The notes under the pieces: model-generated
What the model was told of the DNA's origin: nothing
Database searches by the model: none
What the model saw: the letters and a program-made list of their open reading frames with translations, nothing else
Shown: positions 34,788-43,482 of the stretch, one piece after another
Layout: every line of letters starts with the position of its first letter
Numbering within the stretch: the stretch's first letter is position 1
Assembly: GCA_035304385.1 (NCBI GenBank)
Contig: DATGQD010000043.1
Span: 1-64,000, forward strand
DNA length: 64,000 nt
Origin: ZC4RG29 sp035304385
GTDB taxonomy: Bacteria; Bacteroidota; Bacteroidia; Cytophagales; Cyclobacteriaceae
Direction of reading: 5' to 3'
Translations under genes and position numbers: made by a program

Positions 34788-36716
34788 ATGAAAGCATCCG
34801 TTCTATTCACCCTTTTGGTGGTGTCGGTCTCTACATGGGCCCAACAAAAAATGACACCTGAACTCTTGTGGACACTCGGGCGGGTTTCGGGGAAAGGGAT
34901 TTCAACAGATGGAAAGAACGTGGTGTACTCGGTGACCACCTACGATATCGGGCGCAATGGGTCCTCTTCAAAAACTTACGCTATCCCTCTTGCCGGTGGC
35001 GAACCACAGGAGGTGGCGTCGACTACCGGTCTTCTTCCTGACCGCACCGTATCACCTGACGGGAAATATGCGATTCGCGTAAAAGAAGTACCCGTTGTCA
35101 AAGTGAGTGGCAAAGATATCTACCCGGACCTCGACAAGTCCAACGTACTGATTTACGAAAGCCTCAACTACCGGCATTGGGACACATGGGAAGATGGAGC
35201 CTTCAGCCACCTGTTCCTGCACACCCTCGGGGATGAGGGAAGCGAAGAAGGCAAAGACATAATGGAAGGAGAGCCTTACGACTGCCCGCTGAAACCGTTT
35301 GGAGGGACAAGCGACTTTACGTTTACTCCGGACAGTAAAGCAATTGTCTATGTAGCCAAAAAGAAATACGGAACCGACTATGCGGTGAGTACGAATACAG
35401 ACTTGTATCGATACGATATCGCGACGGGAACAACGACTAATCTTACCGAGGGGATGGAGGGCTATGACGTCAGTCCTGCCTTTTCTTCTTCAGGTGCACT
35501 CGGCTGGCTAAGCATGCAGCGCGATGGGTACGAATCGGACAAGCAGGACATTATAGTAGACGGACCGGGTGGCCGCATAAACCTCACAGCAGCCTGGGAT
35601 GGTACGGTGTCATCGTTTACGTGGAGCAGCGACGGCAGGAAGATTTACTTCAGGGCGCCCGTTGATGGAACAATTCAACTTTTTGAAGTTGATTATCCCG
35701 GACGATCACGAAAGCAGCCCACAGTGAAAAAAATTACAGACGGTGATTTCGACATCACATCCATCGTCGGACAATCGGGCAACGAAATGGTGGTGACGCG
35801 CACCGATATGAATCACGCCGCCGAACTCTTTGTCGTGAACCTCAGGAATGGAAGCATGAGACAACTCACCGAGGTGAACAAAGCGCATTATGACAACCTG
35901 GCGACGAGTAAAATCGAACGTCGTTATGTTACCACGACAGATGGAAAGAAGATGCTGGTTTGGGTAATCTTTCCTCCCGATTTCGATCCGTCGAAAAAAT
36001 ACCCAACGCTCTTATACTGTCAGGGAGGCCCTCAGTCGCCCCTGTCGCAATTCTATTCCTTCCGCTGGAATTTTCAGCTGATGGCAGCAAACGGATATAT
36101 CATTGTCGCCCCCTCCCGTCGCGGTATGCCCGGATTCGGCGTAGAATGGAATGAGGCGATCAGCAAACATCACGGGGGCCAGGTAATGCAGGATTATCTC
36201 ACCGCCATCGACGAGGTTTCAAAGGAGGCGTATGTCGACAAGGACCGGCTGGGATGTGTTGGCGCGAGCTATGGTGGATACTCGGTATTCTATCTTGCCG
36301 GCATTCACGAAAAGCGATTCAAGACCTTCATATCGCACGATGGGATTTTCAACATGAAGAGCATGTATGGCACTACAGAAGAATTGTGGTTTGTGAACTG
36401 GGATTACGGAGGACCGTACTGGGATACTTCTAACGCTGAGGCGCAGAACACCTACAAGCAGTATGATCCCAGCAATATAGTGGCGCAATGGGATACACCC
36501 ATCCTTATCATACAGGGCGGCAAAGATTACAGGGTACCCATCGGTCAGGGGCTGGAGGCGTTTCAGGCTGCTCAACTTCAGGGCATAAAAAGCAAGCTGC
36601 TCTTCTTCCCGGAAGAGAACCACTGGATACTCACAGCACAAAACGGCATCGCCTGGCAGCGCGAGTTTTTTGGATGGCTCGATGAGACGCTGAATTCCAC
36701 GGACAACCGTCCTTAG
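34788..36716 (+). CDS. Exported S9-family prolyl-oligopeptidase-type peptidase
   Basis: 642 aa. Signal peptide MKASVLFTLLVVSVSTWAQ. The N-terminal ~370 residues are a WD40-like/beta-propeller region (SPDGKYAIRV, TFTPDSKAIVYVA, WSSDGRKIYFRA). The C-terminal ~250 residues are an alpha/beta hydrolase: nucleophile Ser494 in GASYGGYS, Asp in IIQGGKDYRVP and His in PEENHWI. Such enzymes (dipeptidyl or acylaminoacyl peptidases) degrade peptides in the periplasm. Confidence 0.92.
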   Translation: MKASVLFTLLVVSVSTWAQQKMTPELLWTLGRVSGKGISTDGKNVVYSVTTYDIGRNGSSSKTYAIPLAGGEPQEVASTTGLLPDRTVSPDGKYAIRVKEVPVVKVSGKDIYPDLDKSNVLIYESLNYRHWDTWEDGAFSHLFLHTLGDEGSEEGKDIMEGEPYDCPLKPFGGTSDFTFTPDSKAIVYVAKKKYGTDYAVSTNTDLYRYDIATGTTTNLTEGMEGYDVSPAFSSSGALGWLSMQRDGYESDKQDIIVDGPGGRINLTAAWDGTVSSFTWSSDGRKIYFRAPVDGTIQLFEVDYPGRSRKQPTVKKITDGDFDITSIVGQSGNEMVVTRTDMNHAAELFVVNLRNGSMRQLTEVNKAHYDNLATSKIERRYVTTTDGKKMLVWVIFPPDFDPSKKYPTLLYCQGGPQSPLSQFYSFRWNFQLMAANGYIIVAPSRRGMPGFGVEWNEAISKHHGGQVMQDYLTAIDEVSKEAYVDKDRLGCVGASYGGYSVFYLAGIHEKRFKTFISHDGIFNMKSMYGTTEELWFVNWDYGGPYWDTSNAEAQNTYKQYDPSNIVAQWDTPILIIQGGKDYRVPIGQGLEAFQAAQLQGIKSKLLFFPEENHWILTAQNGIAWQREFFGWLDETLNSTDNRP

Positions 36717-36759
36717 GGAGCACAATCCTGCCTGTTAAAGAGCCGCGAAAAAAAAATAC

Positions 36760-36897
36760 CTATCGGCTTTTCGCCCGCTCCAGCCTCCTCTTAAGGCGCT
36801 CTTCCCAGATGAGTTGATTAAGATTCATCTGGGCAATCTTAAAGTGCCTGAGATACGAGGTAGCCTCGGAGGGGCGTATGTTCGCGTTTGTGTTCAT
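36760..36897 (-). CDS. Small basic helical protein, 45 aa, hypothetical
   Basis: A 45-codon frame on the minus strand, in the 376-bp gap between two plus-strand genes. It has an ATG at 36897 with AAAGGG about 6 nt upstream and a TAG at 36760-36762, followed on its own strand by a run of T's. The protein starts MNTNANIRPSEATSYLRHF and ends LIWEERLKRRLERAKSR, predicted as two short amphipathic helices with a strongly basic C-terminus. No family recognised. Support comes from the ribosome-binding site, the helix-compatible sequence and its placement; it could still be chance. Confidence 0.4.
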   Translation of the reverse strand: MNTNANIRPSEATSYLRHFKIAQMNLNQLIWEERLKRRLERAKSR

Positions 36898-37092
36898 ACA
36901 ATTCCCTTTCTTCTACGACAACAAAGTAAACGGGAACAGCGGTCAATGTGTTGTGCTTTTTTCGGTGATTCATCGTCATTCCCGACAGGAAACGTTTGCG
37001 ACGGACATGCGGTGATCACCTGGGGTTGGTTGCTGCCCGTCATTTCGCTAACTTCCAGTATTCGCCAACGTTCCCAACCCTAACCCCCACGC

Positions 37093-37944
37093 ATGAAGCA
37101 AATTCTCACCCAGGGTATGGTGCTGACACTGGCGGTCACCACCATCCTCCATGCCCAGACACCGGAGTTCCAGGACAAGCCCGTTGAACGCTACCTTTCT
37201 TCCCGGGAAGTGGCCGACATGAAGTACAGGCTGCTGATTACACTCCCGCCGGGATACGAGCATGATCAGCGCTCCTACCCGGTGTTGTATTACCTCGACG
37301 CGTGGATGTTGGGCGGTGTCATGCACGACGCCCATCGTATTGCAAATCTTCTCCAGGCCGTTGAGCCGGTCATACTCGTCGGCCTGTCGCTGGATGGTGG
37401 TCCGTCCGATTTCTTTTACACCCGTGCACGCGACTACACGCCGACCCGTGTACCTCCTGAGAAATTAGGCCCGGCTGCCGCCGCCTGGGTGCCGACCTCC
37501 GGTGGCGGACCTCAATTCCTCAAGTTTCTTAAGGGCGAACTCGTTCCATTTATAGAGAAGCATTACCGTGCAGATCCTACCGACCGTGGCATACTTGGAT
37601 ATTCGCTGGGCGGACTCTTCGCGGCGTGGGCGCTTCAAACAGATCCGACCTTGTTCAAACGCTACGGTATTTGCAGTCCCTCCCTCAACTGGGACGACGC
37701 CAAAGTTGTACGACTCTGGGAAAATCTTCCTGACCTGTCGAAGGGAACCGTCATCCTATTTTCTCAAACTGAAGGGGAGGACATGGAAATCAAGGCTGCT
37801 ATCGATACGCTGATTTCCGCCGCCAGGTCGAAACCCGGCGTACGAATCACCAGGTTTGAAGTCGCAGGTGAGGGCCATCACACAGGCGTTGTTGCTACGC
37901 ACATGCGCGCGTTGCTGTTGCTCTATGAAAAGCCAAAGCCGTAA
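37093..37944 (+). CDS. Exported esterase of the siderophore-esterase/IroE-like alpha/beta family
   Basis: 283 aa with signal peptide MKQILTQGMVLTLAVTTILHA. Esterase-D-like hydrolase: LLITLPPGYEHDQRSYPVLYYLDAW, nucleophile Ser in GILGYSLGGLFAAWAL, and a C-terminal His in EVAGEGHHTGV. Family members hydrolyse siderophore esters, feruloyl esters or S-formylglutathione-type substrates; the specific substrate is unknown. Confidence 0.85.
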   Translation: MKQILTQGMVLTLAVTTILHAQTPEFQDKPVERYLSSREVADMKYRLLITLPPGYEHDQRSYPVLYYLDAWMLGGVMHDAHRIANLLQAVEPVILVGLSLDGGPSDFFYTRARDYTPTRVPPEKLGPAAAAWVPTSGGGPQFLKFLKGELVPFIEKHYRADPTDRGILGYSLGGLFAAWALQTDPTLFKRYGICSPSLNWDDAKVVRLWENLPDLSKGTVILFSQTEGEDMEIKAAIDTLISAARSKPGVRITRFEVAGEGHHTGVVATHMRALLLLYEKPKP

Positions 37945-38058
37945 TGTGAGGTTGGCTTGGTATCGAAACATGAATGCGTATGAATCACAGTTAGCTACCC
38001 CTATCCAGACTTGGAATGGTGTTTGATCGTCTAACGTTCTCGAGGTATATTACTTAGA

Positions 38059-38394
38059 ATGGAAGGCAAGGTATTCGTGTACGTATGGGAATTTATTGTA
38101 AGGCGTGCAAAACAGAAGGAGTTTGAAAAAGCCTACGGCCCTGGTGGAGAATGGGTGAAGCTATTCAGTCAGGGAAAGGGATACCTGGGGACTGAGCTCC
38201 ACCAGGACCAGGCCAATCCTTTGCGTTATATCACAATAGATTATTGGCGATCCCGCCAGGACCGCGACACCTTCCGGTTGACCTTTGCCCATGAGTTCCA
38301 GCGCCTCGACGCACTATGTGAAAGCTTTACCGTGCAGGAGAAGTTCATGGGCGACTTCGATTGCTTTACCAATCGGTTGCCTTCCGGGCAATAG
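38059..38394 (+). CDS. Antibiotic-biosynthesis-monooxygenase (ABM) fold protein
   Basis: 111 aa, one ferredoxin-like ABM domain: VFVYVWEFIVRRAKQKEFEKAYGPGGEWVKLFSQGKGYLGTELHQD, then YITIDYWRSRQDRDTFR. ABM proteins include quinol monooxygenases and heme-degrading enzymes; many are of unknown role. Upstream, TTTG (38022-38025), 20 nt, and TATATTAC (38046-38053) resemble a weak promoter, but it would leave almost no 5' leader. Confidence 0.75.
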   Translation: MEGKVFVYVWEFIVRRAKQKEFEKAYGPGGEWVKLFSQGKGYLGTELHQDQANPLRYITIDYWRSRQDRDTFRLTFAHEFQRLDALCESFTVQEKFMGDFDCFTNRLPSGQ

Positions 38395-38483
38395 CCGCTC
38401 AGACAAAACGAACCCAAACGGGGCGTTGGCGATACGCGCGCGTTTGCGTATCTTCGGTGGTCCCACCCAAAACCAAAAGACAC

Positions 38484-38651
38484 TTGAATAAAAGTCAGAT
38501 TCTAACCTTTGCTGCCTGGACGCTGGTCGTCCTGGGCCTGGTCATGATTTATCTGGGCGGCTTTCATGCGCCTCAGGTAATGTTGCCTCCCATTGTTACC
38601 GGTGTCGGCTTCCTGGTTATCGCCTGGGCGTTGGCACAACTCCGGAAATAA
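38484..38651 (+). CDS. Small two-TM membrane protein, 55 aa
   Basis: The frame is open well upstream, but the credible protein begins at the TTG at 38484 (LNKSQILTFAAW). The 55 residues contain two hydrophobic spans, roughly ILTFAAWTLVVLGLVMIYLG and VMLPPIVTGVGFLVIAWALAQ, split by GGFHAPQ, and end in LRK. Small two-span proteins like this are common in Bacteroidota, function unknown. No ATG is available, which lowers confidence in the exact start. Confidence 0.5.
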   Translation: MNKSQILTFAAWTLVVLGLVMIYLGGFHAPQVMLPPIVTGVGFLVIAWALAQLRK

Positions 38652-38797
38652 TGCGCCGGGTATAAAACTCCGACCGCCCTATTCGGCGCGTTGCATGCGG
38701 ACGCAGTAACCATGCGCGAAGTGCATACAGCCGGCTACTAGGAAATGGACGTTTTTTTTGTTATGATCCACGTTTGGCTCAAAAAACGAAAGAGCGA

Positions 38798-38825
38798 TTG
38801 CAAGCGAACAATCGTTCTTGCAAGC
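38798..38825 (+). promoter_or_regulatory. Repeated TTGCAAGC element upstream of the ilv leader
   Basis: TTGCAAGC occurs at 38798-38805 and again at 38818-38825, a spacing of exactly 20 bp (about two helical turns on the same face), with a GAAC/GTTC inverted pair between them. This lies upstream of the leader peptide and could be a regulator site for the ilv operon. No promoter boxes are clear here. Confidence 0.3.
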
Positions 38826-38893
38826 AAATATTTTTAGGCTTTAGCTTGATAACTATTAACAAATTTTTGAACCTTGTGGAGATGCGGAATTTT

Positions 38894-39007
38894 ATGTCGA
38901 ACATCCAGCACATATCCAAACAACTGTCAGGTTCACCTGGTGGATCCGGATGGACTGTGCTTGTGGTCAATATCGTGCTTCTTTTCCGAATACCGGGGTG
39001 GAGATGA
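38894..39007 (+). CDS. ilv operon leader peptide (attenuator)
   Basis: 37 aa from the ATG at 38894 (another in-frame ATG is at 38882). The second half contains a run of branched-chain residues, TVLVVNIVLLFRIPGWR, with nine Val, Leu or Ile in twelve residues, just before the stop at 39005-39007. The stop is 23 bp ahead of an intrinsic terminator. The final Pro-Gly-Trp codons (38994-39001, CGGGGTGG) are complementary to CCGCCCCG in the terminator's left arm (39035-39042), apart from one G-U pair. A ribosome stalled on the Val/Leu/Ile codons would free this segment to pair with the terminator arm and allow readthrough; one reaching the stop would cover it. This is classic attenuation logic in a minimal form. 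Confidence 0.75.
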   Translation: MSNIQHISKQLSGSPGGSGWTVLVVNIVLLFRIPGWR

Positions 39008-39030
39008 TATTGTCCGTATAGGAACCTATC

Positions 39031-39064
39031 AAAACCGCCCCGACACCGGGGCGGTTTTGTTTTT
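39031..39064 (+). terminator. ilv attenuator terminator
   Basis: A 12-bp perfect stem, AAAACCGCCCCG (39031-39042) with CGGGGCGGTTTT (39047-39058), loop ACAC, followed by GTTTTT. It lies between the leader peptide stop and the first structural gene of the ilv operon, so it must be conditionally bypassed. Confidence 0.9.
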
Positions 39065-39072
39065 GGTGGCCA

Positions 39073-39094
39073 GAACGAACTAACAATTGTTATA
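39073..39094 (+). promoter_or_regulatory. Post-attenuator box, ilv copy
   Basis: A 22-nt box starting GAACGAAC and containing the perfect palindrome TAACAATTGTTA lies directly after the attenuator and runs into the ATG of the first ilv gene. The same 22 nt, with a single A-to-G change, occur after the leu attenuator at 45172-45193. It may be an operator, an mRNA protein-binding site or a translation-enhancing element. Confidence 0.5.
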
Positions 39095-39981
39095 TGTACT
39101 CTAATGAAGGCACCATAGTCTACCTGAATGGAAGCTTCGTAAGGGCGACCGAGGCCCGGCTTGACCTGTTCAGCCAGACGCTTCATTATGGGAATGGCGT
39201 TTTCGATGGCCTTCGTTCCTACCCGACACAAAACGGCATCAAAATATTCAAGGCGCCGGAGCACTTCGAAAGATTAAAAAAGAGCTGCCAACTGGTTCAC
39301 ATCCCCTATCCCTTTGATTCGGGACAGTTGATCCAGGCCAGCTATGAATTGCTGCGGCGAAACGGATTGTCGGACGCGTACATCAGACCTCTGGTCTACA
39401 CAGGCGCAAATATGAATCTCACGCAGCCGGCGGAAGCACACATTATGATATGTGCCTGGGAGTGGGGCAAATATCTCGGTGATAAACCCGTCCGTCTTTG
39501 CCTGTCGCCATACCAGCGTCCAAACCCGGAATCCATCCGCATGGAAGCCAAGGTGTGTGGCCACTATGTCAACGGCATACTCGCCACCAGCGAAGCTCGT
39601 TCGAGAGGATACGACGAAGCCCTTATGCTCGATATGCACGGGCGTGTTGCACAGCCCCCCAGTTCGAACATTTTCCTGGAGATGAAGGGCGTACTGTATA
39701 CACCGCCGGCCGGTCACATATTTCCGGGAATTTCGCGCGCAACGGTGATGGGCATCTGCAAAGAGCTCGACATCCCCGTGAGAGAGAAACAAATTAGCGT
39801 AGAAGAACTTGAGCAAGCCGACAGTGCATTCCTGTGCAGCACCGGAGCCGAAATAGCAAGCGTCGAGTCTATCGATGCGCGGCCATTCCGTCAACCCTGG
39901 GAGGACACGCTCGGCGCCCTGGTGCAGGAAGCATACCGAAGCCAGGTGCTTGAAAAATCATCAAGCTATGTGATCATTTGA
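39094..39981 (+). CDS. Class IV aminotransferase (BCAT-like), first gene of the ilv operon
   Basis: 295 aa, matching bacterial IlvE/D-amino-acid-transaminase fold-type IV length. Signatures: LFSQTLHYGNGVFDGLRSYPT, YIRPLVYTGANM, the PLP lysine in RMEAKVCGHYVNGILA and GISRATVMGICKELDIPVREKQI. As the leading gene of an attenuated ilv operon it most probably performs the final transamination of Val, Leu and Ile. It coexists with a class II BCAT at 26928. Deaminating 4-amino-4-deoxychorismate lyases share the fold but do not fit the context. Confidence 0.85.
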   Translation: MYSNEGTIVYLNGSFVRATEARLDLFSQTLHYGNGVFDGLRSYPTQNGIKIFKAPEHFERLKKSCQLVHIPYPFDSGQLIQASYELLRRNGLSDAYIRPLVYTGANMNLTQPAEAHIMICAWEWGKYLGDKPVRLCLSPYQRPNPESIRMEAKVCGHYVNGILATSEARSRGYDEALMLDMHGRVAQPPSSNIFLEMKGVLYTPPAGHIFPGISRATVMGICKELDIPVREKQISVEELEQADSAFLCSTGAEIASVESIDARPFRQPWEDTLGALVQEAYRSQVLEKSSSYVII

Positions 39982-40032
39982 CCTCAACAGTAACAATTAA
40001 AAAAATACGATAAACGGTTTTTTGAGGAGTCC

Positions 40033-41712
40033 ATGGAAATAAACAAGTACAGCAAGACGTTGACGCAGGATCCGACATTGCCCGGAGCACAGGCAATGCT
40101 TTATGGTATCGGACTTACCGAAGCCGACATGAAAAAGGCACAGGTAGGTATAGTGAGCACGGGCTATGACGGCAATACGTGCAATATGCATTTGAACGCA
40201 CTGGCACAGGAAGTGAAGGCTGCGGTGTGGGAGAACGATTTGGTTGGGCTCACGTTCCACACGATTGGCGTGAGCGACGGGATGAGCAATGGCACGCTCG
40301 GCATGCGATATTCTTTGGTCAGCCGGGAGGTAATTGCCGATTCGATCGAAACGGTGTGCGGCGCGCAATATTACGATGGCCTCATCGCTGTAGTGGGATG
40401 CGACAAAAACATGCCCGGCGCATTGATGGCTATGGGTCGCCTCAACAGGCCCTCGATCATGCTGTACGGCGGCACTATCGCCGGTGGAAACTGGAAAGGC
40501 AAAAAGCTCAACATTATTTCGGCATTCGAGGCGTTGGGGGAGCATATCTCCGGCAACATCACGCCGGAAGACTTCAAAGGAATCGTTCAGAATTCCTGTC
40601 CCGGCGCCGGCGCCTGCGGGGGAATGTATACGGCGAATACCATGGCTGCCGCTATCGAGGCCATGGGTATGGCGCTGCCCTACTCATCGTCCAACCCCGC
40701 GCTCAGCGCGGAGAAATCGGAGGAAACCCGTGCGGCAGCGCGTGCCATTAAAGTACTCCTGGAACGCGACATCAAGCCTTCCGATATCATGACACGCGAA
40801 GCTTTCGAGAATGCGATCACGGTGGTCATGGTTCTGGGCGGATCGACAAACGCGGTGCTTCACCTGATCGCGATGGCCAGGACGAGTGGCATCGATATCG
40901 GACAGGACGACTTTCAACGCATCTCAGACAAGACGCCACTGCTGGCCGACCTCAAGCCCAGCGGAAAATACCTCATGGAAGATCTTCACCAGATCGGTGG
41001 CGTACCGCTGGTGATGAAATATCTGCTCGACAACGGCATGCTCAACGGAGATTGCCTGACGGTGACGGGCAAGACGCTTCGTGAAAATCTGGCCGATGTC
41101 CCTGCTATCGACTTTTCGTCGCAGGATATCATCCGGCCACTCGATCGCCCCATAAAGGCGACTGGCCACCTTCAAATCCTCTACGGGAACCTGGCGCCGG
41201 AAGGATCGGTTGCCAAGATTACCGGTAAGGAAGGCGACCGTTTTAAGGGTCCTGCCAGGGTTTTCAATGGTGAATTCGAATTGATCGACGGTGTGCAAAG
41301 CGGGAAAGTCAAGAAAGGTGACGTGGTCGTGATCCGCTACGTAGGGCCCAAGGGCGCTCCCGGTATGCCCGAAATGCTGAAACCTACTTCGGCGATCATG
41401 GGCGCAGGCCTGGGTGCGGGCGTCGCGTTGATCACGGATGGCCGCTTTTCAGGAGGCACTCACGGCTTTGTAGTGGGTCATATAACACCCGAAGCTTTTG
41501 ATGGCGGAACGATCGCGTTAATTGAGGACGGAGATACTATCGAGATCGACGTTCAGAACCATCGCATCGATTTGCTGGTGGACGAGAGCACCCTCGCCAA
41601 ACGAAAGGCTGCATGGAAGCAGCCTCCATTGAACGCAAAGAATGGAATATTGTTAAAATATGCGAAACAAGTAAAAAATGCCGCCCATGGATGCATTACT
41701 GACGAAAACTAA
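40033..41712 (+). CDS. ilvD: Dihydroxy-acid dehydratase
   Basis: 559 aa, full length. Iron-sulfur ligands are visible in NTCNMHLN, GCDKNMPG and SCPGAGACGGMYTANTM, and the C-terminal barrel contains SAIMGAGLGAGVALITDGRFSGGTHGFVVGHITPEA. It dehydrates 2,3-dihydroxy-isovalerate and -methylvalerate to the keto acids of Val and Ile. GAGGAG lies a few nt before the ATG. Its last 35 bp overlap the ilvB frame, so the two are coupled. Confidence 0.95.
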   Translation: MEINKYSKTLTQDPTLPGAQAMLYGIGLTEADMKKAQVGIVSTGYDGNTCNMHLNALAQEVKAAVWENDLVGLTFHTIGVSDGMSNGTLGMRYSLVSREVIADSIETVCGAQYYDGLIAVVGCDKNMPGALMAMGRLNRPSIMLYGGTIAGGNWKGKKLNIISAFEALGEHISGNITPEDFKGIVQNSCPGAGACGGMYTANTMAAAIEAMGMALPYSSSNPALSAEKSEETRAAARAIKVLLERDIKPSDIMTREAFENAITVVMVLGGSTNAVLHLIAMARTSGIDIGQDDFQRISDKTPLLADLKPSGKYLMEDLHQIGGVPLVMKYLLDNGMLNGDCLTVTGKTLRENLADVPAIDFSSQDIIRPLDRPIKATGHLQILYGNLAPEGSVAKITGKEGDRFKGPARVFNGEFELIDGVQSGKVKKGDVVVIRYVGPKGAPGMPEMLKPTSAIMGAGLGAGVALITDGRFSGGTHGFVVGHITPEAFDGGTIALIEDGDTIEIDVQNHRIDLLVDESTLAKRKAAWKQPPLNAKNGILLKYAKQVKNAAHGCITDEN

Positions 41713-43462
41713 ATCCGGCACGGAACCAGCGGGAAAGGAAACGGGAGCCAAGATCTCAGGCGCTGAAGCGTTGCTTCGCTGCCTGGTGGCGGAAGGCGTG
41801 GAGACCATCTTTGGTTACCCCGGCGGCGCCATCATGCCGGTATACGATGCGCTGTACCACTACACCGACAGACTCAATCATATCCTGGTCCGGCATGAGC
41901 AGGGCGCTATCCATGCGGCGCAGGGATTTGCCCGCGTAACGGGAAAAACCGGTGTGGTGTTTGCCACCTCCGGTCCCGGTGCAACCAACCTGATCACAGG
42001 TCTTGCCGACGCGCTGATCGATTCGACGCCTGTCGTATGCATCACCGGGCAGGTGTTTGCCCACCTGCTGGGTACGGATGCGTTCCAGGAAACCGACGTG
42101 GTCAACACCACAATACCGGTCACCAAGTGGAACGTTCAGGTAGCCGAAGCTAAGGACATCCCCTCCGCGGTATCGCGGGCGTTTTACATCGCTAACAGCG
42201 GACGCCCCGGACCCGTGCTTATCGATATCACAAAGAATGCTCAGAACGAACTGATCGAGTCGTTCACCTACGAGAAATGTACGGGCATCCGCACGTATCG
42301 CCCGAAGCCGACGCTGCAGATGTCGCAAGTGCAGGCTGCAGCGGAACTGATCAACCAGGCGAAACGTCCGTATATCCTGGCCGGGCAAGGGGTATTGCTT
42401 TCCGGGGCAACCGAAGAACTGAAGGCGCTCTCCGAAAAGGCCGGCATACCCGTAGCGTGTACGCTGCTGGGGCTGGGCAGTTTCCCGACCGACCATCCCA
42501 ATTACGTGGGCTTCCTCGGCATGCACGGAAACTATGGCCCGAACCTTAATACGAACGAGTGCGATGTACTCATCGGCATCGGCATGCGTTTCGACGACCG
42601 GGTAACGGGAAATGTTTCGCGTTACGCGCGCCAGGCTAAGGTCATCCACATAGAGATCGATAAGGCAGAGATCAGCAAGATCATAAAAGCCGATGTGCCG
42701 GTACATGCAGACGCGAAGGAGGCGCTCGCCGCACTCCTGCCACTGTGTAAGTCCGCGTCGCACCCGGAATGGCTCGAGAAGTTTCGTGAGCTCGACCGGA
42801 TTGAAGATGAGAAGATCATCCAGAAGGAATGTCATCCCGACTGTGAGAAATTACTGATGGGTGAAGTCATTCACCATCTCTCGGAGATCACGAAGGGAGA
42901 AGCCATACTGGTTACCGACGTGGGTCAGCACCAGATGACGGCTTCGCGGTACTACCGTTTCCGTCATCCGCTGACGAATGTTACTTCCGGAGGTGCAGGT
43001 ACTATGGGCTTTGCCCTGCCTGCAGCTATCGGCGCCAAGGTGGCCCGTCCGGACAGGGAGGTTGTCGCAGTCATCGGCGACGGCGGCTACCAGATGACCA
43101 TGCAGGAGTTGGGCACGATCCTCCAGTATAAGATTCCGGTGAAGATACTTGTGCTGAACAACAGCTTCCTGGGCATGGTACGCCAGTGGCAGCAGTTGTT
43201 CCATGAGAAGCGGTACTCCTGCACGGAGATGGTTAATCCTGACTTTGTAAAACTCGTTGAGGCATACGATATACCGGCACGAAGAGTGTCGCGCAGGGAG
43301 GACCTTGAAGCAGCCATGAAGGAATTGCTCAGCGCCAAGACGGCCAGCTTCCTTGAGGTAGTTGTGGGACGCGAAGACAACGTATTTCCCATGGTGCCGG
43401 CGGGTGGCTGTGTTTCAGACGTCCTTCTTGAGCCGCCCTCAACTGTTCAGCAAAAGAAATAG
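41678..43462 (+). CDS. ilvB: Acetolactate synthase catalytic subunit
   Basis: 594 aa. ThDP-dependent enzyme with VETIFGYPGGAIMPVYDALY, HEQGAIHAAQGFARVTGK, FAD-type central domain and the ThDP motif GDGGYQMTMQELGTILQ...NNSFLGMVRQWQ. It condenses two pyruvates to acetolactate, or pyruvate with 2-ketobutyrate. The start overlaps the ilvD end by 35 bp; a second ATG three codons in (41687) is equally likely. Confidence 0.95.
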   Translation: MPPMDALLTKTKSGTEPAGKETGAKISGAEALLRCLVAEGVETIFGYPGGAIMPVYDALYHYTDRLNHILVRHEQGAIHAAQGFARVTGKTGVVFATSGPGATNLITGLADALIDSTPVVCITGQVFAHLLGTDAFQETDVVNTTIPVTKWNVQVAEAKDIPSAVSRAFYIANSGRPGPVLIDITKNAQNELIESFTYEKCTGIRTYRPKPTLQMSQVQAAAELINQAKRPYILAGQGVLLSGATEELKALSEKAGIPVACTLLGLGSFPTDHPNYVGFLGMHGNYGPNLNTNECDVLIGIGMRFDDRVTGNVSRYARQAKVIHIEIDKAEISKIIKADVPVHADAKEALAALLPLCKSASHPEWLEKFRELDRIEDEKIIQKECHPDCEKLLMGEVIHHLSEITKGEAILVTDVGQHQMTASRYYRFRHPLTNVTSGGAGTMGFALPAAIGAKVARPDREVVAVIGDGGYQMTMQELGTILQYKIPVKILVLNNSFLGMVRQWQQLFHEKRYSCTEMVNPDFVKLVEAYDIPARRVSRREDLEAAMKELLSAKTASFLEVVVGREDNVFPMVPAGGCVSDVLLEPPSTVQQKK

Positions 43463-43482
43463 TATAATTTTACCCGATTATC

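Noticed and set aside
38774..38893. Upstream extension of the ilv leader frame to a TTG
   Set aside because: Only the C-terminal part from ATG 38894 (or 38882) fits a leader peptide; the extension overlaps the repeated TTGCAAGC elements and has no start signal.
41756..42835. 359-codon minus-strand open frame opposite ilvB
   Set aside because: It is fully antisense to a clear acetolactate synthase, has no domain pattern and arises from the codon bias of the real gene.
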